Part shown: one piece after another, positions 45,161-54,286 of the stretch
How the letters are laid out: each line of letters begins with the position of its first letter
Position numbering within the stretch: position 1 is the stretch's first letter
Assembly: GCA_002343685.1 (NCBI GenBank)
Contig: DDRS01000009.1
Span: 1-64,000 of the forward strand
Origin: Thiobacillus denitrificans
GTDB lineage: Bacteria; Pseudomonadota; Gammaproteobacteria; Burkholderiales; Thiobacillaceae
Direction of reading: 5' to 3'
Length of the DNA stretch: 64,000 nucleotides
Program-made: the position numbers and the translations under genes
Notes under the pieces: generated by a model
Databases searched by the model: none
Told to the model about the DNA's origin: nothing
The model's input: only the letters and a program-made list of their open reading frames with translations

Positions 45161-45787
45161 CTACTTCTTGCCGGCTGCCGCAGCGGCAACCAGCCGGAAT
45201 TTGATCTGCACTTCGTTGGCGACGGTGCCGTAGTCGGCCCACATGCCTTCGCCGATGCCGTAGTCGCCGCGCTTCAGCACGAAACTGCCTTCGAACACGC
45301 CGAGATTGCCTTCCTGTCTGAACGTGGCGGGGGTTCTCGTATCGAGTGTGCGGCCCTTGATGCTCATCTTGCCGGCCACCTCGAAACGATTGTTGCCCAG
45401 CGGTTTGATCGAGGTGGACACGAAGCGCGCAACGGGAAATTGCTTGGTGTTGAACCAGAGCTTGCCGGCCACTTCGTCGTTGCCTTCCTCGGAGCCGGTA
45501 TCGATGCTGGCGAGCTCGATGTCGATTTCCGCCCTGGCGAGCGCCGGCTTCGCCGGATCGAAGTTGATCCGGCCGTTGAAGCGCTTGAAGCCGCCATCGA
45601 GCGGCACGTTCATTTGCTTGTATGCAAATCTCACTGCGCTTTTGTCGGCCAGCAGTTGGTTGAATTCGATGGCCTGGGCGCCCGCCGACAGCAACAGGGC
45701 GGCCAGGCCGACGAACGGCGCAACGTGCCGCGTGCCGGGTTTTATCAGGCTTAAGAAGGAAGCGCGGGCGGTGAGATTGAGATTCAT
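45161..45787 (-). CDS. YceI-family protein, second copy
   Basis: A 208-residue secreted YceI protein: signal region (HVAPFVGLAALLLSAGAQA) and the domain KRFNGRINFDPAKPALAR, SIKGRTLDTRTPATFRQEG. It is diverged from the copy downstream (44550-45125). GGAG eight bases upstream fixes the ATG. Nearest gene to the divergent LysR regulator and therefore its likely first target. Confidence 0.9.
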   Translation of the reverse strand: MNLNLTARASFLSLIKPGTRHVAPFVGLAALLLSAGAQAIEFNQLLADKSAVRFAYKQMNVPLDGGFKRFNGRINFDPAKPALARAEIDIELASIDTGSEEGNDEVAGKLWFNTKQFPVARFVSTSIKPLGNNRFEVAGKMSIKGRTLDTRTPATFRQEGNLGVFEGSFVLKRGDYGIGEGMWADYGTVANEVQIKFRLVAAAAAGKK

Positions 45788-45871
45788 GATCTGAGCTCCA
45801 GAGTGCGGACGAGACGATAGGTTCACTGTACGCAAGCCGGGATTGGAGAAATAGGCTACATTTGGCAAATT

Positions 45872-45894
45872 ATTGTTGCTCATAAGACAACAAT
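45872..45894. promoter_or_regulatory. Candidate LysR operator
   Basis: ATTGTTG and CAACAAT form a perfect 7-bp inverted repeat with a 9-nt spacer, 16 nt before the lysR start and 85 nt before the divergent yceI gene. LysR proteins typically bind such T-N11-A dyads to control themselves and the divergent operon. Confidence 0.5.
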
Positions 45895-45909
45895 CGGACG
45901 GGGGCATAC

Positions 45910-46824
45910 ATGGACCGACTCGACAGCATGCGGCTCTTCGTGCGGGTGGCCGAACTCGGCAGCTTCTCCGCCGTCGCGCAACAGATGAACGTGGCACGCT
46001 CGGTGGTGACGCGGCAGGTGGCGGCGCTCGAAGCACACCTCGGAACGAAGCTGCTGGCCCGCAGCACACGACGCCTGAGCCTCACGTCGGCCGGCGCCAC
46101 CTACCTGGAAAAATGCCGCGAGATCCTCGGGCTGGTGGATGCCGCCGAAGCCGGCCTGACCGAGGACAGCCAGGCGCCGCGCGGTCACCTCCGCATCACC
46201 TTGCCGTTCTCCTTCGGCATTCGCCAGTTGATGCCGATGTTCGGCGACTTCATGGTTGCGAATCCCGAGATTACGATCGAGCTCGAATTCAGCGACCGTC
46301 GCACCAACCTGATCGAGGGCGGATTCGATCTGGCCATCCGCATCACCGACCGGCTGGAGCCGGGCGACGTGGCGCGCAAGATCGGCAGCAGCCGGAGCGT
46401 CGTGGTGGCCGCACCCGGCTATATCAAGCGCCATGGCCGTCCGCGTCACCCGAAGGACTTGATCCGGCATGAGTGCTTCGGCTATGTGCTCGCCACGCGC
46501 TCGAGCTGGGCCTTTAGCCTCGATGGCAAGACCGAGTGGTTTCCCGTTGCCGGTCGGCTTGAGGCCAACAGCGGCGACGCCCTGCTCGCTGCCGCGATAG
46601 GCGGGCTCGGGATCACTTATCTTCCCACGTTCATCGTCGAAACGGCGGTACGCGAACATAGCCTGGATATCCTGCTGCCCGCGTTTCGCGCGCCTGAACT
46701 GGGAATCTACGCGGTCTTTCCGAGCAATCGCTACGTGCCGCACCGCGTCCGAGCCCTGGTTGAATACCTGGCCCAGCGGATCGGCAGCAAACCGCCCTGG
46801 GACGAAATCCTGCCCAAGGGGTAG
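45910..46824 (+). CDS. LysR-family transcriptional regulator
   Basis: A 304-residue regulator with the N-terminal winged HTH (DSMRLFVRVAELGSFSAVAQ, VVTRQVAALEAHLGTKLL) and C-terminal effector domain. It resembles the group that controls oxidoreductases and detoxifying enzymes. Divergent from the two YceI genes and the dioxygenase-OYE-esterase-exporter run; the effector is probably a quinone or electrophile, by context only. Confidence 0.93.
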   Translation: MDRLDSMRLFVRVAELGSFSAVAQQMNVARSVVTRQVAALEAHLGTKLLARSTRRLSLTSAGATYLEKCREILGLVDAAEAGLTEDSQAPRGHLRITLPFSFGIRQLMPMFGDFMVANPEITIELEFSDRRTNLIEGGFDLAIRITDRLEPGDVARKIGSSRSVVVAAPGYIKRHGRPRHPKDLIRHECFGYVLATRSSWAFSLDGKTEWFPVAGRLEANSGDALLAAAIGGLGITYLPTFIVETAVREHSLDILLPAFRAPELGIYAVFPSNRYVPHRVRALVEYLAQRIGSKPPWDEILPKG

Positions 46825-46937
46825 CGTCGCGCTAGAGCGATCCTGTCGATGAGGGCGCCAACCGCGTCTGCGTGAACGCATCGGGTAAACTCGGCCCTAT
46901 CCCGACCCCGCACCAACAACACGAGTACATCCAAGGC

Positions 46938-47330
46938 ATGACCGCACCTGAAACCAAACCCTGTCCTTTTTGCCAGCTCGACCCGCACCGCATCGTCGCC
47001 GAAGATGAACTCACCGTAGCCTATCGCGACGGGTTTCCCGTCTCGCTCGGCCATACGGTGATCATTCCGCGCCGTCATGTCGCCACCCTGTTCGAGGCCA
47101 CCGAAGCCGAGCAGACTGCGCTGCTCAGCATGCTGGCGCAAGCGAAGGACATCCTCGACAAGCACCACCAGCCCGACGGCTATAACATCGGCATCAACCA
47201 CGGCCCGGCCGGCGGCCAGACCGTTCCGCACCTGCACATCCATCTCATCCCGCGCTATCGCGGCGACAAGGAAGATCCGCGCGGCGGCGTACGCTGGGTG
47301 CTGCCGGACAAGGCGAAGTACTGGGCGTAA
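46938..47330 (+). CDS. HIT-family nucleotide-binding protein
   Basis: A 130-residue histidine-triad protein with H98, H100 and H102 in HLHIHLIP. N-terminal CPFCQLD is the usual zinc-type CxxC. Hydrolyses nucleotide phosphoramidates or dinucleotides in other bacteria. An ATG at 46872 would add 22 residues unlike the family. Confidence 0.9.
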   Translation: MTAPETKPCPFCQLDPHRIVAEDELTVAYRDGFPVSLGHTVIIPRRHVATLFEATEAEQTALLSMLAQAKDILDKHHQPDGYNIGINHGPAGGQTVPHLHIHLIPRYRGDKEDPRGGVRWVLPDKAKYWA

Positions 47331-47395
47331 GTGTGCCCGGCGCCGCAATCTGATATTTTTCGGCCTTTCAACAACCCGATCCTGGACCCCCCACG

Positions 47396-47818
47396 ATGTA
47401 CAACACCTTCAAACCCGAACAGCCCATGAGCCTGATGGATTTCGTCCGCGCCGCCAAATCCTGCGTCAGGGAAATCACCCCGCAGGCGCTGCTGGACAAA
47501 CTCAATGCGAGGGAGGACCTGCTGCTGCTCGACGTGCGCGAACACGGCGAATTCGAGATGGGCCACATCAAGGGCGCGCAGCTGGTGCCGCGCGGCATCA
47601 TCGAGGCGGCTGCCGACCCCGCCTATCCCAAGCACCTGCCCGAACTGGCCGCCGCCCGCGACCGGCAGATCGTCGTCTACTGCGCCACCGGCGGACGTTC
47701 CGCCATGACGGCCGCCGTGCTGCAGATGATGGGATTCAAGAACGTGTTGAACATGGAAGGCGGCTATACCCGCTGGGTGGACGACGGCATGCCGCAGGTC
47801 CACGAGGCCACGTATTGA
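47396..47818 (+). CDS. Rhodanese-domain protein
   Basis: A 140-residue single-domain sulfurtransferase. The active-site loop is VYCATGGRSA (C96) and the substrate region is LLLLDVREHGEFEMGHIKGA. A role in sulfane sulfur transfer is plausible but unspecific. Confidence 0.9.
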   Translation: MYNTFKPEQPMSLMDFVRAAKSCVREITPQALLDKLNAREDLLLLDVREHGEFEMGHIKGAQLVPRGIIEAAADPAYPKHLPELAAARDRQIVVYCATGGRSAMTAAVLQMMGFKNVLNMEGGYTRWVDDGMPQVHEATY

Positions 47819-48150
47819 TCCGGCAGGCGGAAACGCCGACACCTGAAACCCGCAAGGCCCGCAGCGACGCGGGCCTTGCGGCATTGGGCATGCCCGTTTC
47901 ATCAGGCCTGGGGCAGGACAGGCGATGCGTTTCCGCAAGCCTTGACCGAGCGGACTGGCCTTCCCAATCCAACAAATCCTTCGAAGAACCCATTATCATC
48001 GGGCCTCGGGTCTGCTCTCAGACTGCGTGCGGCTTCAGATTGCCCGGCCTGAGCCGTTCATGAAGTCACGCCCGCACCAGGCGCCCCATAATAGATACAT
48101 GAACACGCGCGTTCACCTGTAGCGAACGATTGATAGGCCAAGGTTGATCG
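47819..48150. other. Intergenic region with hairpin, upstream of aminotransferase cluster
   Basis: 332 nt without a gene. It holds a perfect 12-bp stem at 47851-47880 (CGCAAGGCCCGC / GCGGGCCTTGCG, 6-nt loop) after the rhodanese gene, without a T-run. The remaining 270 nt should carry the promoter for the cluster starting at 48151, but I see no convincing -35/-10 pair. Confidence 0.6.
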
Positions 48151-49275
48151 ATGAGCACTGATCCGGAACAGATTTACGTCACGCAACCCTATCTGCCGCC
48201 CCTGGACGAGTTCATCCCGTACCTGGAAAAAATCTGGGAGAGCAAGCAGCTCACCAACAATGGCCCCTTCCATCAGCAACTGGAACAGGCGCTGGGCGAG
48301 TACCTGGGCGTCGAGCACATCGCCCTGTTCACCAACGGCACGATCGCCCTGATCACGGCATTGCAATCCTTGCGCATCACGGGCGAGGTCATCACCACGC
48401 CTTATTCCTTCGTGGCCACCTCGCATTCCCTGCTCTGGAACGGCATCAAGCCCGTGTTCGTGGACGTCGACCGCGACACGCTCAATCTCGATCCGGCGAG
48501 GATCGAGGCCGCCATCACGCCGCAGACCACGGCCATCCTGCCCGTGCATTGCTACGGCCGCCCGTGCGATGTCGAGGCCATCCAGGCCATCGCCGACAAC
48601 TACAACCTCAAGGTCATCTACGATGCGGCGCATGCGTTCGGCGTGCGCGACGCGGGCGGCAGCATCCTGCGGCATGGTGATCTGTCGGTGCTGAGCTTTC
48701 ACGCCACCAAGGTGTTCAATACCTTCGAGGGCGGGGCGATCGTCTGCCCGGATGCCAAGACCAAAACGCGCATCGATCATCTGAAGAATTTCGGCCATGT
48801 GAGCGAGGTGGCAGTCGTCGCTCCCGGCATCAACGGCAAGATGAGCGAGTTCAATGCGGCACTGGGCATGCTCCAATTGAAATACATCGACCAGGCGCTT
48901 GCGCGGCGCAGGGAAATCGACGCGGCCTATCGCAAACGCCTGGAAGCGGTGAAGGGGATTCAATGCATGCCGGCGGAACGGGGAGATATTTCCAATTTCG
49001 CCTATTTCCCGATTCTGGTCGAGGCCGACTACCCGATCAGTCGAGACGGCCTTCACCAGATACTCAAGGACAACGGCATCCACCCGCGCCGTTATTTTTA
49101 TCCGCTGATTTCAGACTTCTCGATGTATCGTGGGCTTCCCTCCGCGCACCCTGACAATCTCCCGGTCGCGGTCGAGGCCGCAGAAAAAATCTTGTGCCTG
49201 CCGATTTACCCGAACCTGGACGACAGGCAGATCGACACCATTACCCGGCTGATTGCAGCGCAGTCATGCATGTAG
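48151..49275 (+). CDS. DegT/DnrJ/StrS-family PLP aminotransferase
   Basis: A 374-residue sugar aminotransferase. PLP lysine is K187 in SFHATKVFNTFEGG; D158 in YDAAHAFG contacts the cofactor ring. The family transfers an amino group to nucleotide-linked keto sugars (VioA, RffA, PseC and others). AAGG precedes the ATG. First gene of a nine-gene + strand cluster. No nucleotidyltransferase or dehydratase is encoded nearby, so the keto-sugar donor must come from elsewhere. Confidence 0.93.
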   Translation: MSTDPEQIYVTQPYLPPLDEFIPYLEKIWESKQLTNNGPFHQQLEQALGEYLGVEHIALFTNGTIALITALQSLRITGEVITTPYSFVATSHSLLWNGIKPVFVDVDRDTLNLDPARIEAAITPQTTAILPVHCYGRPCDVEAIQAIADNYNLKVIYDAAHAFGVRDAGGSILRHGDLSVLSFHATKVFNTFEGGAIVCPDAKTKTRIDHLKNFGHVSEVAVVAPGINGKMSEFNAALGMLQLKYIDQALARRREIDAAYRKRLEAVKGIQCMPAERGDISNFAYFPILVEADYPISRDGLHQILKDNGIHPRRYFYPLISDFSMYRGLPSAHPDNLPVAVEAAEKILCLPIYPNLDDRQIDTITRLIAAQSCM

Positions 49276-49303
49276 AACAGAGCGTCATGGAAAGGGTGGG
49301 CGC

Positions 49304-49996
49304 ATGACCGCTGCGTCGGGAAATAAAAAACTGATCATCTACGGCAATGGCCAGATGGCACGCATGTTTCTGGAGTTCGCGCGACTGGAATATGAAGTTG
49401 TGGCGTTTACGGTCGACCGCTCCGTCCTGACCGATCCCTTCATCGAAGGCCTTCCCGTCATCCCGTTCGATGACATCGAGACGGACTACCCGCCGGCAGA
49501 CCATTGCCTGATCATCGCCGTCGGCTATCGGGAGATGAACGACTTGCGCGCCCGCAAGTACCGGGAGGGGTTGGCCAAGGGCTATGCCTTCGCCAGCTAT
49601 GTCCACGCCTCCGTGGTGCGCCACGCCAGCGTGTCGGTGGGCGAGAACACTATCATCCTCGACCATGCCGCCATCCATCCCTATACGCAGATCGGCAACA
49701 GCGTCTTCATTGCCAGCAATGCGTCGATCGGGCATGGTTGCCGCATCGGCGACGCCTGCTGGATTAATTCGGGCGTTGCCATCGGGGGCGAGACCGTGAT
49801 CGGGGATGCCTGCTTCCTGGGCATCAACGCCACCCTCGGCGACAATATCCGGATCGGCAGGCAGTGCTTCGTGGGCGCCAACACGCTGGTGACCCGGAAC
49901 ACGCTCGCCGAGGAAGTATATGTCTCGGCGAACGGCGAACGCTTTCCGCTATCGAGTCAGGCTTTTCTTCAATTTATCGCCCGCTCCACCCGTTAG
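49304..49996 (+). CDS. NeuD/PglD-like sugar O/N-acyltransferase
   Basis: A 230-residue protein: N-terminal Rossmann-like part (KKLIIYGNGQMARMF) and C-terminal left-handed beta helix of hexapeptide repeats (IHPYTQIGNSVFIASNASIG, GACWINSG-type turns). This pairing is typical of enzymes that acylate amino sugars made by DegT-type aminotransferases. The frame extends upstream, but AAAGGGTGGG before ATG 49304 sets the start. Confidence 0.92.
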   Translation: MTAASGNKKLIIYGNGQMARMFLEFARLEYEVVAFTVDRSVLTDPFIEGLPVIPFDDIETDYPPADHCLIIAVGYREMNDLRARKYREGLAKGYAFASYVHASVVRHASVSVGENTIILDHAAIHPYTQIGNSVFIASNASIGHGCRIGDACWINSGVAIGGETVIGDACFLGINATLGDNIRIGRQCFVGANTLVTRNTLAEEVYVSANGERFPLSSQAFLQFIARSTR

Positions 49997-50003
49997 CATA
50001 CCC

Positions 50004-51548
50004 ATGCCGACTTCATCGCCCCCTGCAGCCCTCTATGGGCACTTCCGGCATGCCGCCGAACACAGCCCCGACAAGCTGGCGCTCGTGGTGGGCAACGCCC
50101 GCTACATCTATCGCGACCTGCTGCAGGAGGTGGATGCGCTGGCGGATGGCCTGTCGATTGCCGGGGTGCGTGCGGGCGACCATCTCGGCGTGCTGCTGCC
50201 CAATTGCGCCGAGTTTGCCCTGACCCTGCTCGCCGGTGCGCGCCTCGGCGCGGTCATCGTGCCCCAGAGCATGGGGTTGGGTGCGGAAGCGCTGGCCGCC
50301 ACCTTCAAGGCCGCCGATGTCCGGCATCTGATCGCATGGGCCGGCGCGATTTCCAATCTGGCCGGCCTGCGTCTTCCGCCCGGCGGCATGCGTATCGTGG
50401 CCGGCGGTGTCCGGGAAGGCTGGACATCCGTGCAGACGCTGATCAATACCGGCCGCGCCATGCCCGGGGCCGCGCCCGGGTTGCCGGAGGCGTTGCCGTA
50501 TCTCATGGTCCTCACCTCCGGCTCCACCGGACAGCCCAAGCCCATCCTCCTGAGCCAGCGCACCAAGCGGCTGCGTGCCGCGGCGGCTGCCGGATTGTAT
50601 GGCGTCACTGCGGACGACGTGACGCTGGCCGCCACGCCGCTCTACCATTCGCTGGCGCAACGTCTGGTGTTGATGCCGCTGATTTCCGGGGGGACGAGCA
50701 TCGTCATGGCGCACTTCACTCCGGCCAGCTGGATCGCCACGGTCCGCGAACATGGCGTGACTTTTTCCATCGCGGTGTCGTCCCAGCTCAGGCAAATACT
50801 GGACGCCTTGATCGCCAGCCAGGAAACGCTGCCGTCGCTGCGCTGCCTGGTGTCGTCTTCCGCACTCCTGGACGACGAAACGAAGGCCAGGCTGCTGGCC
50901 CACCTGTCATGTGAGTTTCACGAGTGCTACGGCGCGTCGGAGATCGCCATTGCCACCAATCTGGCGCCGGACGCGGCGTTCCGCAAACTGGGCTCGGTCG
51001 GCACCGCCATTCCGGGAACGGACGTCCTGATCCTCGACGAAAACGGGCAGGCGACGGCGCCGGGCACGCCGGGCGAAATCGCGTGCCGCACCCCCATGCT
51101 GTTCAGCGGCTACTATGGCCAGCCGGCCGCCACGCAGGCCGCGATGTGGGGCGACTATTTCCGTACCGGCGACCTCGGCAAGATGGACAGCGAAGGCTTT
51201 CTGTTCTTTCTCGGACGGATCAAGGACATCATCATTAGCGGCGGCATCAACATCTATCCGAAGGACATCGAGGAGGTGGTCGCCAGCCATCCGGCAGTCA
51301 GGGAATGCGCGGCCATTCCGCTGCCGGACGAGCAGCTGGGCGAAGTGGTCGGCGTTGTCGTGGCCTTCCATGTGCCCGATGCTCCACCTGCACTGCGCGA
51401 CCTGCAACGGCTTTGCATGCAGCGTCTCGGGGACTTCCAGCAGCCGCGCCGCTTCTTCGCCGTCGATGCGCTCCCGAGGAACGCCATGGGTAAACTCGAC
51501 AAACCCGCACTTCGACAGGTCTACTCGACCGGCCTGCATAAAGGATAA
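50004..51548 (+). CDS. AMP-dependent acyl-adenylating enzyme
   Basis: A 514-residue ANL-superfamily ligase. P-loop LTSGSTGQPKP (170-180), CYGASEIA and YFRTGDLGK motifs and the catalytic Lys in RNAMGKLDKP near the C terminus are intact. Such enzymes load an acid onto CoA or an acyl carrier protein. A carrier protein is encoded two genes downstream, which suggests direct loading. The stop codon lies inside the AAGGAT repeat that precedes the next gene. Confidence 0.92.
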   Translation: MPTSSPPAALYGHFRHAAEHSPDKLALVVGNARYIYRDLLQEVDALADGLSIAGVRAGDHLGVLLPNCAEFALTLLAGARLGAVIVPQSMGLGAEALAATFKAADVRHLIAWAGAISNLAGLRLPPGGMRIVAGGVREGWTSVQTLINTGRAMPGAAPGLPEALPYLMVLTSGSTGQPKPILLSQRTKRLRAAAAAGLYGVTADDVTLAATPLYHSLAQRLVLMPLISGGTSIVMAHFTPASWIATVREHGVTFSIAVSSQLRQILDALIASQETLPSLRCLVSSSALLDDETKARLLAHLSCEFHECYGASEIAIATNLAPDAAFRKLGSVGTAIPGTDVLILDENGQATAPGTPGEIACRTPMLFSGYYGQPAATQAAMWGDYFRTGDLGKMDSEGFLFFLGRIKDIIISGGINIYPKDIEEVVASHPAVRECAAIPLPDEQLGEVVGVVVAFHVPDAPPALRDLQRLCMQRLGDFQQPRRFFAVDALPRNAMGKLDKPALRQVYSTGLHKG

Positions 51549-51564
51549 GGATAAGGATAAGGAT
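51541..51564 (+). repeat. Tandem hexamer (AAGGAT)x4 forming the ribosome-binding region
   Basis: Four exact AAGGAT units. The ligase stop (TAA, 51546-51548) lies in units 1-2, and the AT of the last unit starts the ATG of the next gene. Each unit is itself a Shine-Dalgarno-like AAGGA, so the number of units could tune translation. Confidence 0.9.
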
Positions 51565-52690
51565 GGCCCATACCCAACTGCCCCCCCTGCGACTGGGTTT
51601 TATCGGCGGTGCCCTGAATTCGGCCGTCGGCTACACGCACTACAATTCCAGCCGGCTGGACGGCCATTTTCGCGTGGATTGCGGGTGCTTCAGCCGGCGT
51701 GCCGACATCAACGAAGACACGGCGCGGACGTATGGCATCCCATCCGAGCGCACGCACGCCACCTGGCACGCGCTGCTGGAAAGCGAGAGACAGTCGCTCG
51801 ATGCCATCCTGGTGCTGACGCCGACGCCGGATCATCTGGATAGCGTGATCGCGGCGCTCGATGCCGGGTACCCGGTCATTTGCGAGAAGGCCCTGGCCGT
51901 GTCCAGCGAAGCGTGCCGGCGCATCGGCGAAGCCGTGGACCGCAACCGCGGCTTCCTGGCGGTCACCTACAATTATTCCGGCTACCCGATGGTGCGCGAA
52001 TTGCGCCGCATGATCGCCGACGGCCAACTGGGGCGCCTGCAGCAGATCCAGATCGAGATCCCCCAGGAAGGCTTCCTGCGGCAGGCGGCTGCGCCGCAAG
52101 CCTGGCGTCTCAAGGACCATGCCGTTCCCACAGTGTCGCTCGATCTCGGCGTGCACGCTCACCATCTGGTCCATTTCCTGACCGGGGGCAAGGCGCCGCT
52201 CGAAGTCATCGGCGATCAGGCCACCTATGGCCAGTTCGGCGATATCGTCGACAACGTCTATTGCCTCGCGCACTACGAGGACGACCTTCGGGTGCAGTCC
52301 TGGTTCGGCAAAACGGCGCTCGGCAACCGCAACGGACTGCGCATACGCGTCTACGGCAGTCTCGCCAGCGCCGAGTGGTTCCAGATGCAGCCCGAGGATC
52401 TGCTGTTCAGTCAGGCCGACGGCCGCAGGCTGCTCATCGACCGCGGGTCCGGCGACGCCGACCTCGCCCGGCAGCTGCGCTACAACCGCTTCAAATCCGG
52501 CCATCCCTCCGGATTCATCGAGGCTTTCGCCAATCTCTACGCCGATATTGCCGACCAGTTGCGCCAGCATCAATCCGGCGCCATGACGCGTAACGCGTTC
52601 GTCTACGGTGCCCGGGAGTCGGAAGAGGGCTTGCGTTTCCTGGAGGCCATTTCCCGATCCGCGCAGACCCGAAAATGGGAAACGGTATGA
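51563..52690 (+). CDS. Gfo/Idh/MocA-family oxidoreductase
   Basis: A 375-residue NAD(P)-dependent dehydrogenase. N-terminal Rossmann fold (LRLGFIGGALNSAVGYTHY), the EKALAVSS motif with the conserved Lys, and the C-terminal substrate domain with DLGVHAHHLVHFL. The family oxidises or reduces sugars and cyclitols. The glycine motif is GFIGGALNSA rather than the usual GxGxxG. Overlaps the next gene by 4 nt. Confidence 0.9.
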   Translation: MAHTQLPPLRLGFIGGALNSAVGYTHYNSSRLDGHFRVDCGCFSRRADINEDTARTYGIPSERTHATWHALLESERQSLDAILVLTPTPDHLDSVIAALDAGYPVICEKALAVSSEACRRIGEAVDRNRGFLAVTYNYSGYPMVRELRRMIADGQLGRLQQIQIEIPQEGFLRQAAAPQAWRLKDHAVPTVSLDLGVHAHHLVHFLTGGKAPLEVIGDQATYGQFGDIVDNVYCLAHYEDDLRVQSWFGKTALGNRNGLRIRVYGSLASAEWFQMQPEDLLFSQADGRRLLIDRGSGDADLARQLRYNRFKSGHPSGFIEAFANLYADIADQLRQHQSGAMTRNAFVYGARESEEGLRFLEAISRSAQTRKWETV

Positions 52691-52974
52691 CGCGCCCCGA
52701 CCAGACGAACGCCATGTCCCAAGCCGTTTACGATTTCATCGTGCAACTGCTCGAAGAAAAAGGCGCGGTCCCGGAACCTGCCGCGCTGCCCGCCTACCGG
52801 TACCTCGACGTCGGCCATATCGATTCGCTCGCCTTCATTAAATTCATCTTTCGCATCGAAGAGCGCTTCGGCATCCAGTTCTCGGAAGCGGACATGCTGG
52901 GCGACCAGGCAAAGACCGTCGGCGGGCTGGTTGCATTGATCGAAGACAAACGCGATCGATCCCTCGCACCTTGA
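52687..52974 (+). CDS. Acyl carrier protein
   Basis: A 95-residue carrier. The phosphopantetheine site is S47 in VGHIDSLAFIKF. Helical architecture and acidic composition fit the family. The start overlaps the stop of the oxidoreductase gene (ATGA). Placed between an acyl-adenylating enzyme and a class III aminotransferase, it likely carries an acyl intermediate. Confidence 0.92.
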   Translation: MTRPDQTNAMSQAVYDFIVQLLEEKGAVPEPAALPAYRYLDVGHIDSLAFIKFIFRIEERFGIQFSEADMLGDQAKTVGGLVALIEDKRDRSLAP

Positions 52975-52993
52975 TGCCATTGGGCAACCTGAC

Positions 52994-54274
52994 ATGAGCC
53001 AGCCAGACAACAACGCGTCCCTGCTTGCCGAATACGGACGATACATGCTTCCCGTGCTGAGCTTCCGCGACATCGTCCTGGTGCGAGGGCAGGGGAGCTA
53101 CGTCTGGGATGCCGACGGTAACCGCTACCTGGATCTGAACAGCGGCCAGTTCTGCGCCGTGCTGGGCCACTCCGACCCTGGGGTTTCCCGGAAGATACTG
53201 GAGATTTCCCAGACCCTGCAGGACACGGACACGTCCACCCTGACCCGGCCGGTATTGCTGGCCGCCAAGCAGATTCATGACCGTGCCCCGGAGATGAACG
53301 GCAGGACCCTCTTCCTGTCGACCGGCGCGGAGGCCGTCGAATGCTGTCTCAAGTACGCGAAGCACATCAAGGAGAAGCCGGGCGTCATCGCCTTCGACAA
53401 GGCCTACCACGGACTGACGCACGGCAGCGCCGCGTACTCGATGTCGCGCGACCGGATCCGGCCGCCGGTCGAGCACTCGTACGTCACGCCTGCGCCGCGT
53501 GCCCATGCCGACGACGAAGCGGAAACCGACCGCTGCATCGAGGCGTTCCGGCAGACCATCGGCGATTGCAAGGACGACATTGCCGCGGCGATCTTCGAGC
53601 CGATCATCTCGGGCGGCGGATTCTTCTTTCCGTCGCGCCGGTATTTCCAGGCGATCCGACAAATCTGCGACGACAACGGCATCTTCCTGGTCTTCGACGA
53701 GTGCCAGACCGGCTTCGGCAGGACGGGCAGCTGGTTCTACTATCAGCAGCTCGGATGCGTGCCCGATTTCGTCGTGTCCGCAAAAGCCATGGGAATGGGC
53801 TACCCGGTTTCCTGCGTCATTGCCAATGGCCATACCGTTCCACATGCGAAGTTCGCGATGGAGTATTTCAGCTCCCACCAGAACGAGTCGTACGCCGGCG
53901 CCCTGGTGTCCCACCTGATCGACGAGATCGAAAGCCGCGGCCTGCTCGAGCGGAACCGCGCCTCCGGCGCCTACCTCCTGGCTAAACTCGGCGCGATTGC
54001 TGCCGAATCCTCTCTTATCGGCAATCCCCGCGGCCAAGGGCTGATGTGCGCATTCGACCTGGGCGACACGGGCCGGCTCGACAGCAAGCAGGCGGGCGAT
54101 CTTTTCTGCAGGCTGGCCCAGCAGAACGGCTTGCTGCTCCAGCATTGCAATCTCGGCCGGACCATCCGCCTGCTGCCGAACTACGCCGCCACCGAGGCGG
54201 ACTTCGATTTTTTTGCGGCCCGATTGAAGGCCACGCTGGCCCTGTTCCAGGCAACACTCGATCAACCTCTCTAG
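52994..54274 (+). CDS. Class III PLP-dependent aminotransferase
   Basis: A 426-residue enzyme. PLP lysine K264 in VVSAKAMGMGYP, cofactor Asp D235 in VFDECQTGFGRTG, phosphate site LSTGAEAVE. Class III members act on omega-amino acids, amines and keto acids, and some act on carrier-bound substrates. It follows the carrier-protein gene by 19 nt. Confidence 0.93.
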   Translation: MSQPDNNASLLAEYGRYMLPVLSFRDIVLVRGQGSYVWDADGNRYLDLNSGQFCAVLGHSDPGVSRKILEISQTLQDTDTSTLTRPVLLAAKQIHDRAPEMNGRTLFLSTGAEAVECCLKYAKHIKEKPGVIAFDKAYHGLTHGSAAYSMSRDRIRPPVEHSYVTPAPRAHADDEAETDRCIEAFRQTIGDCKDDIAAAIFEPIISGGGFFFPSRRYFQAIRQICDDNGIFLVFDECQTGFGRTGSWFYYQQLGCVPDFVVSAKAMGMGYPVSCVIANGHTVPHAKFAMEYFSSHQNESYAGALVSHLIDEIESRGLLERNRASGAYLLAKLGAIAAESSLIGNPRGQGLMCAFDLGDTGRLDSKQAGDLFCRLAQQNGLLLQHCNLGRTIRLLPNYAATEADFDFFAARLKATLALFQATLDQPL

Positions 54275-54286
54275 CGAGCGACCCCC

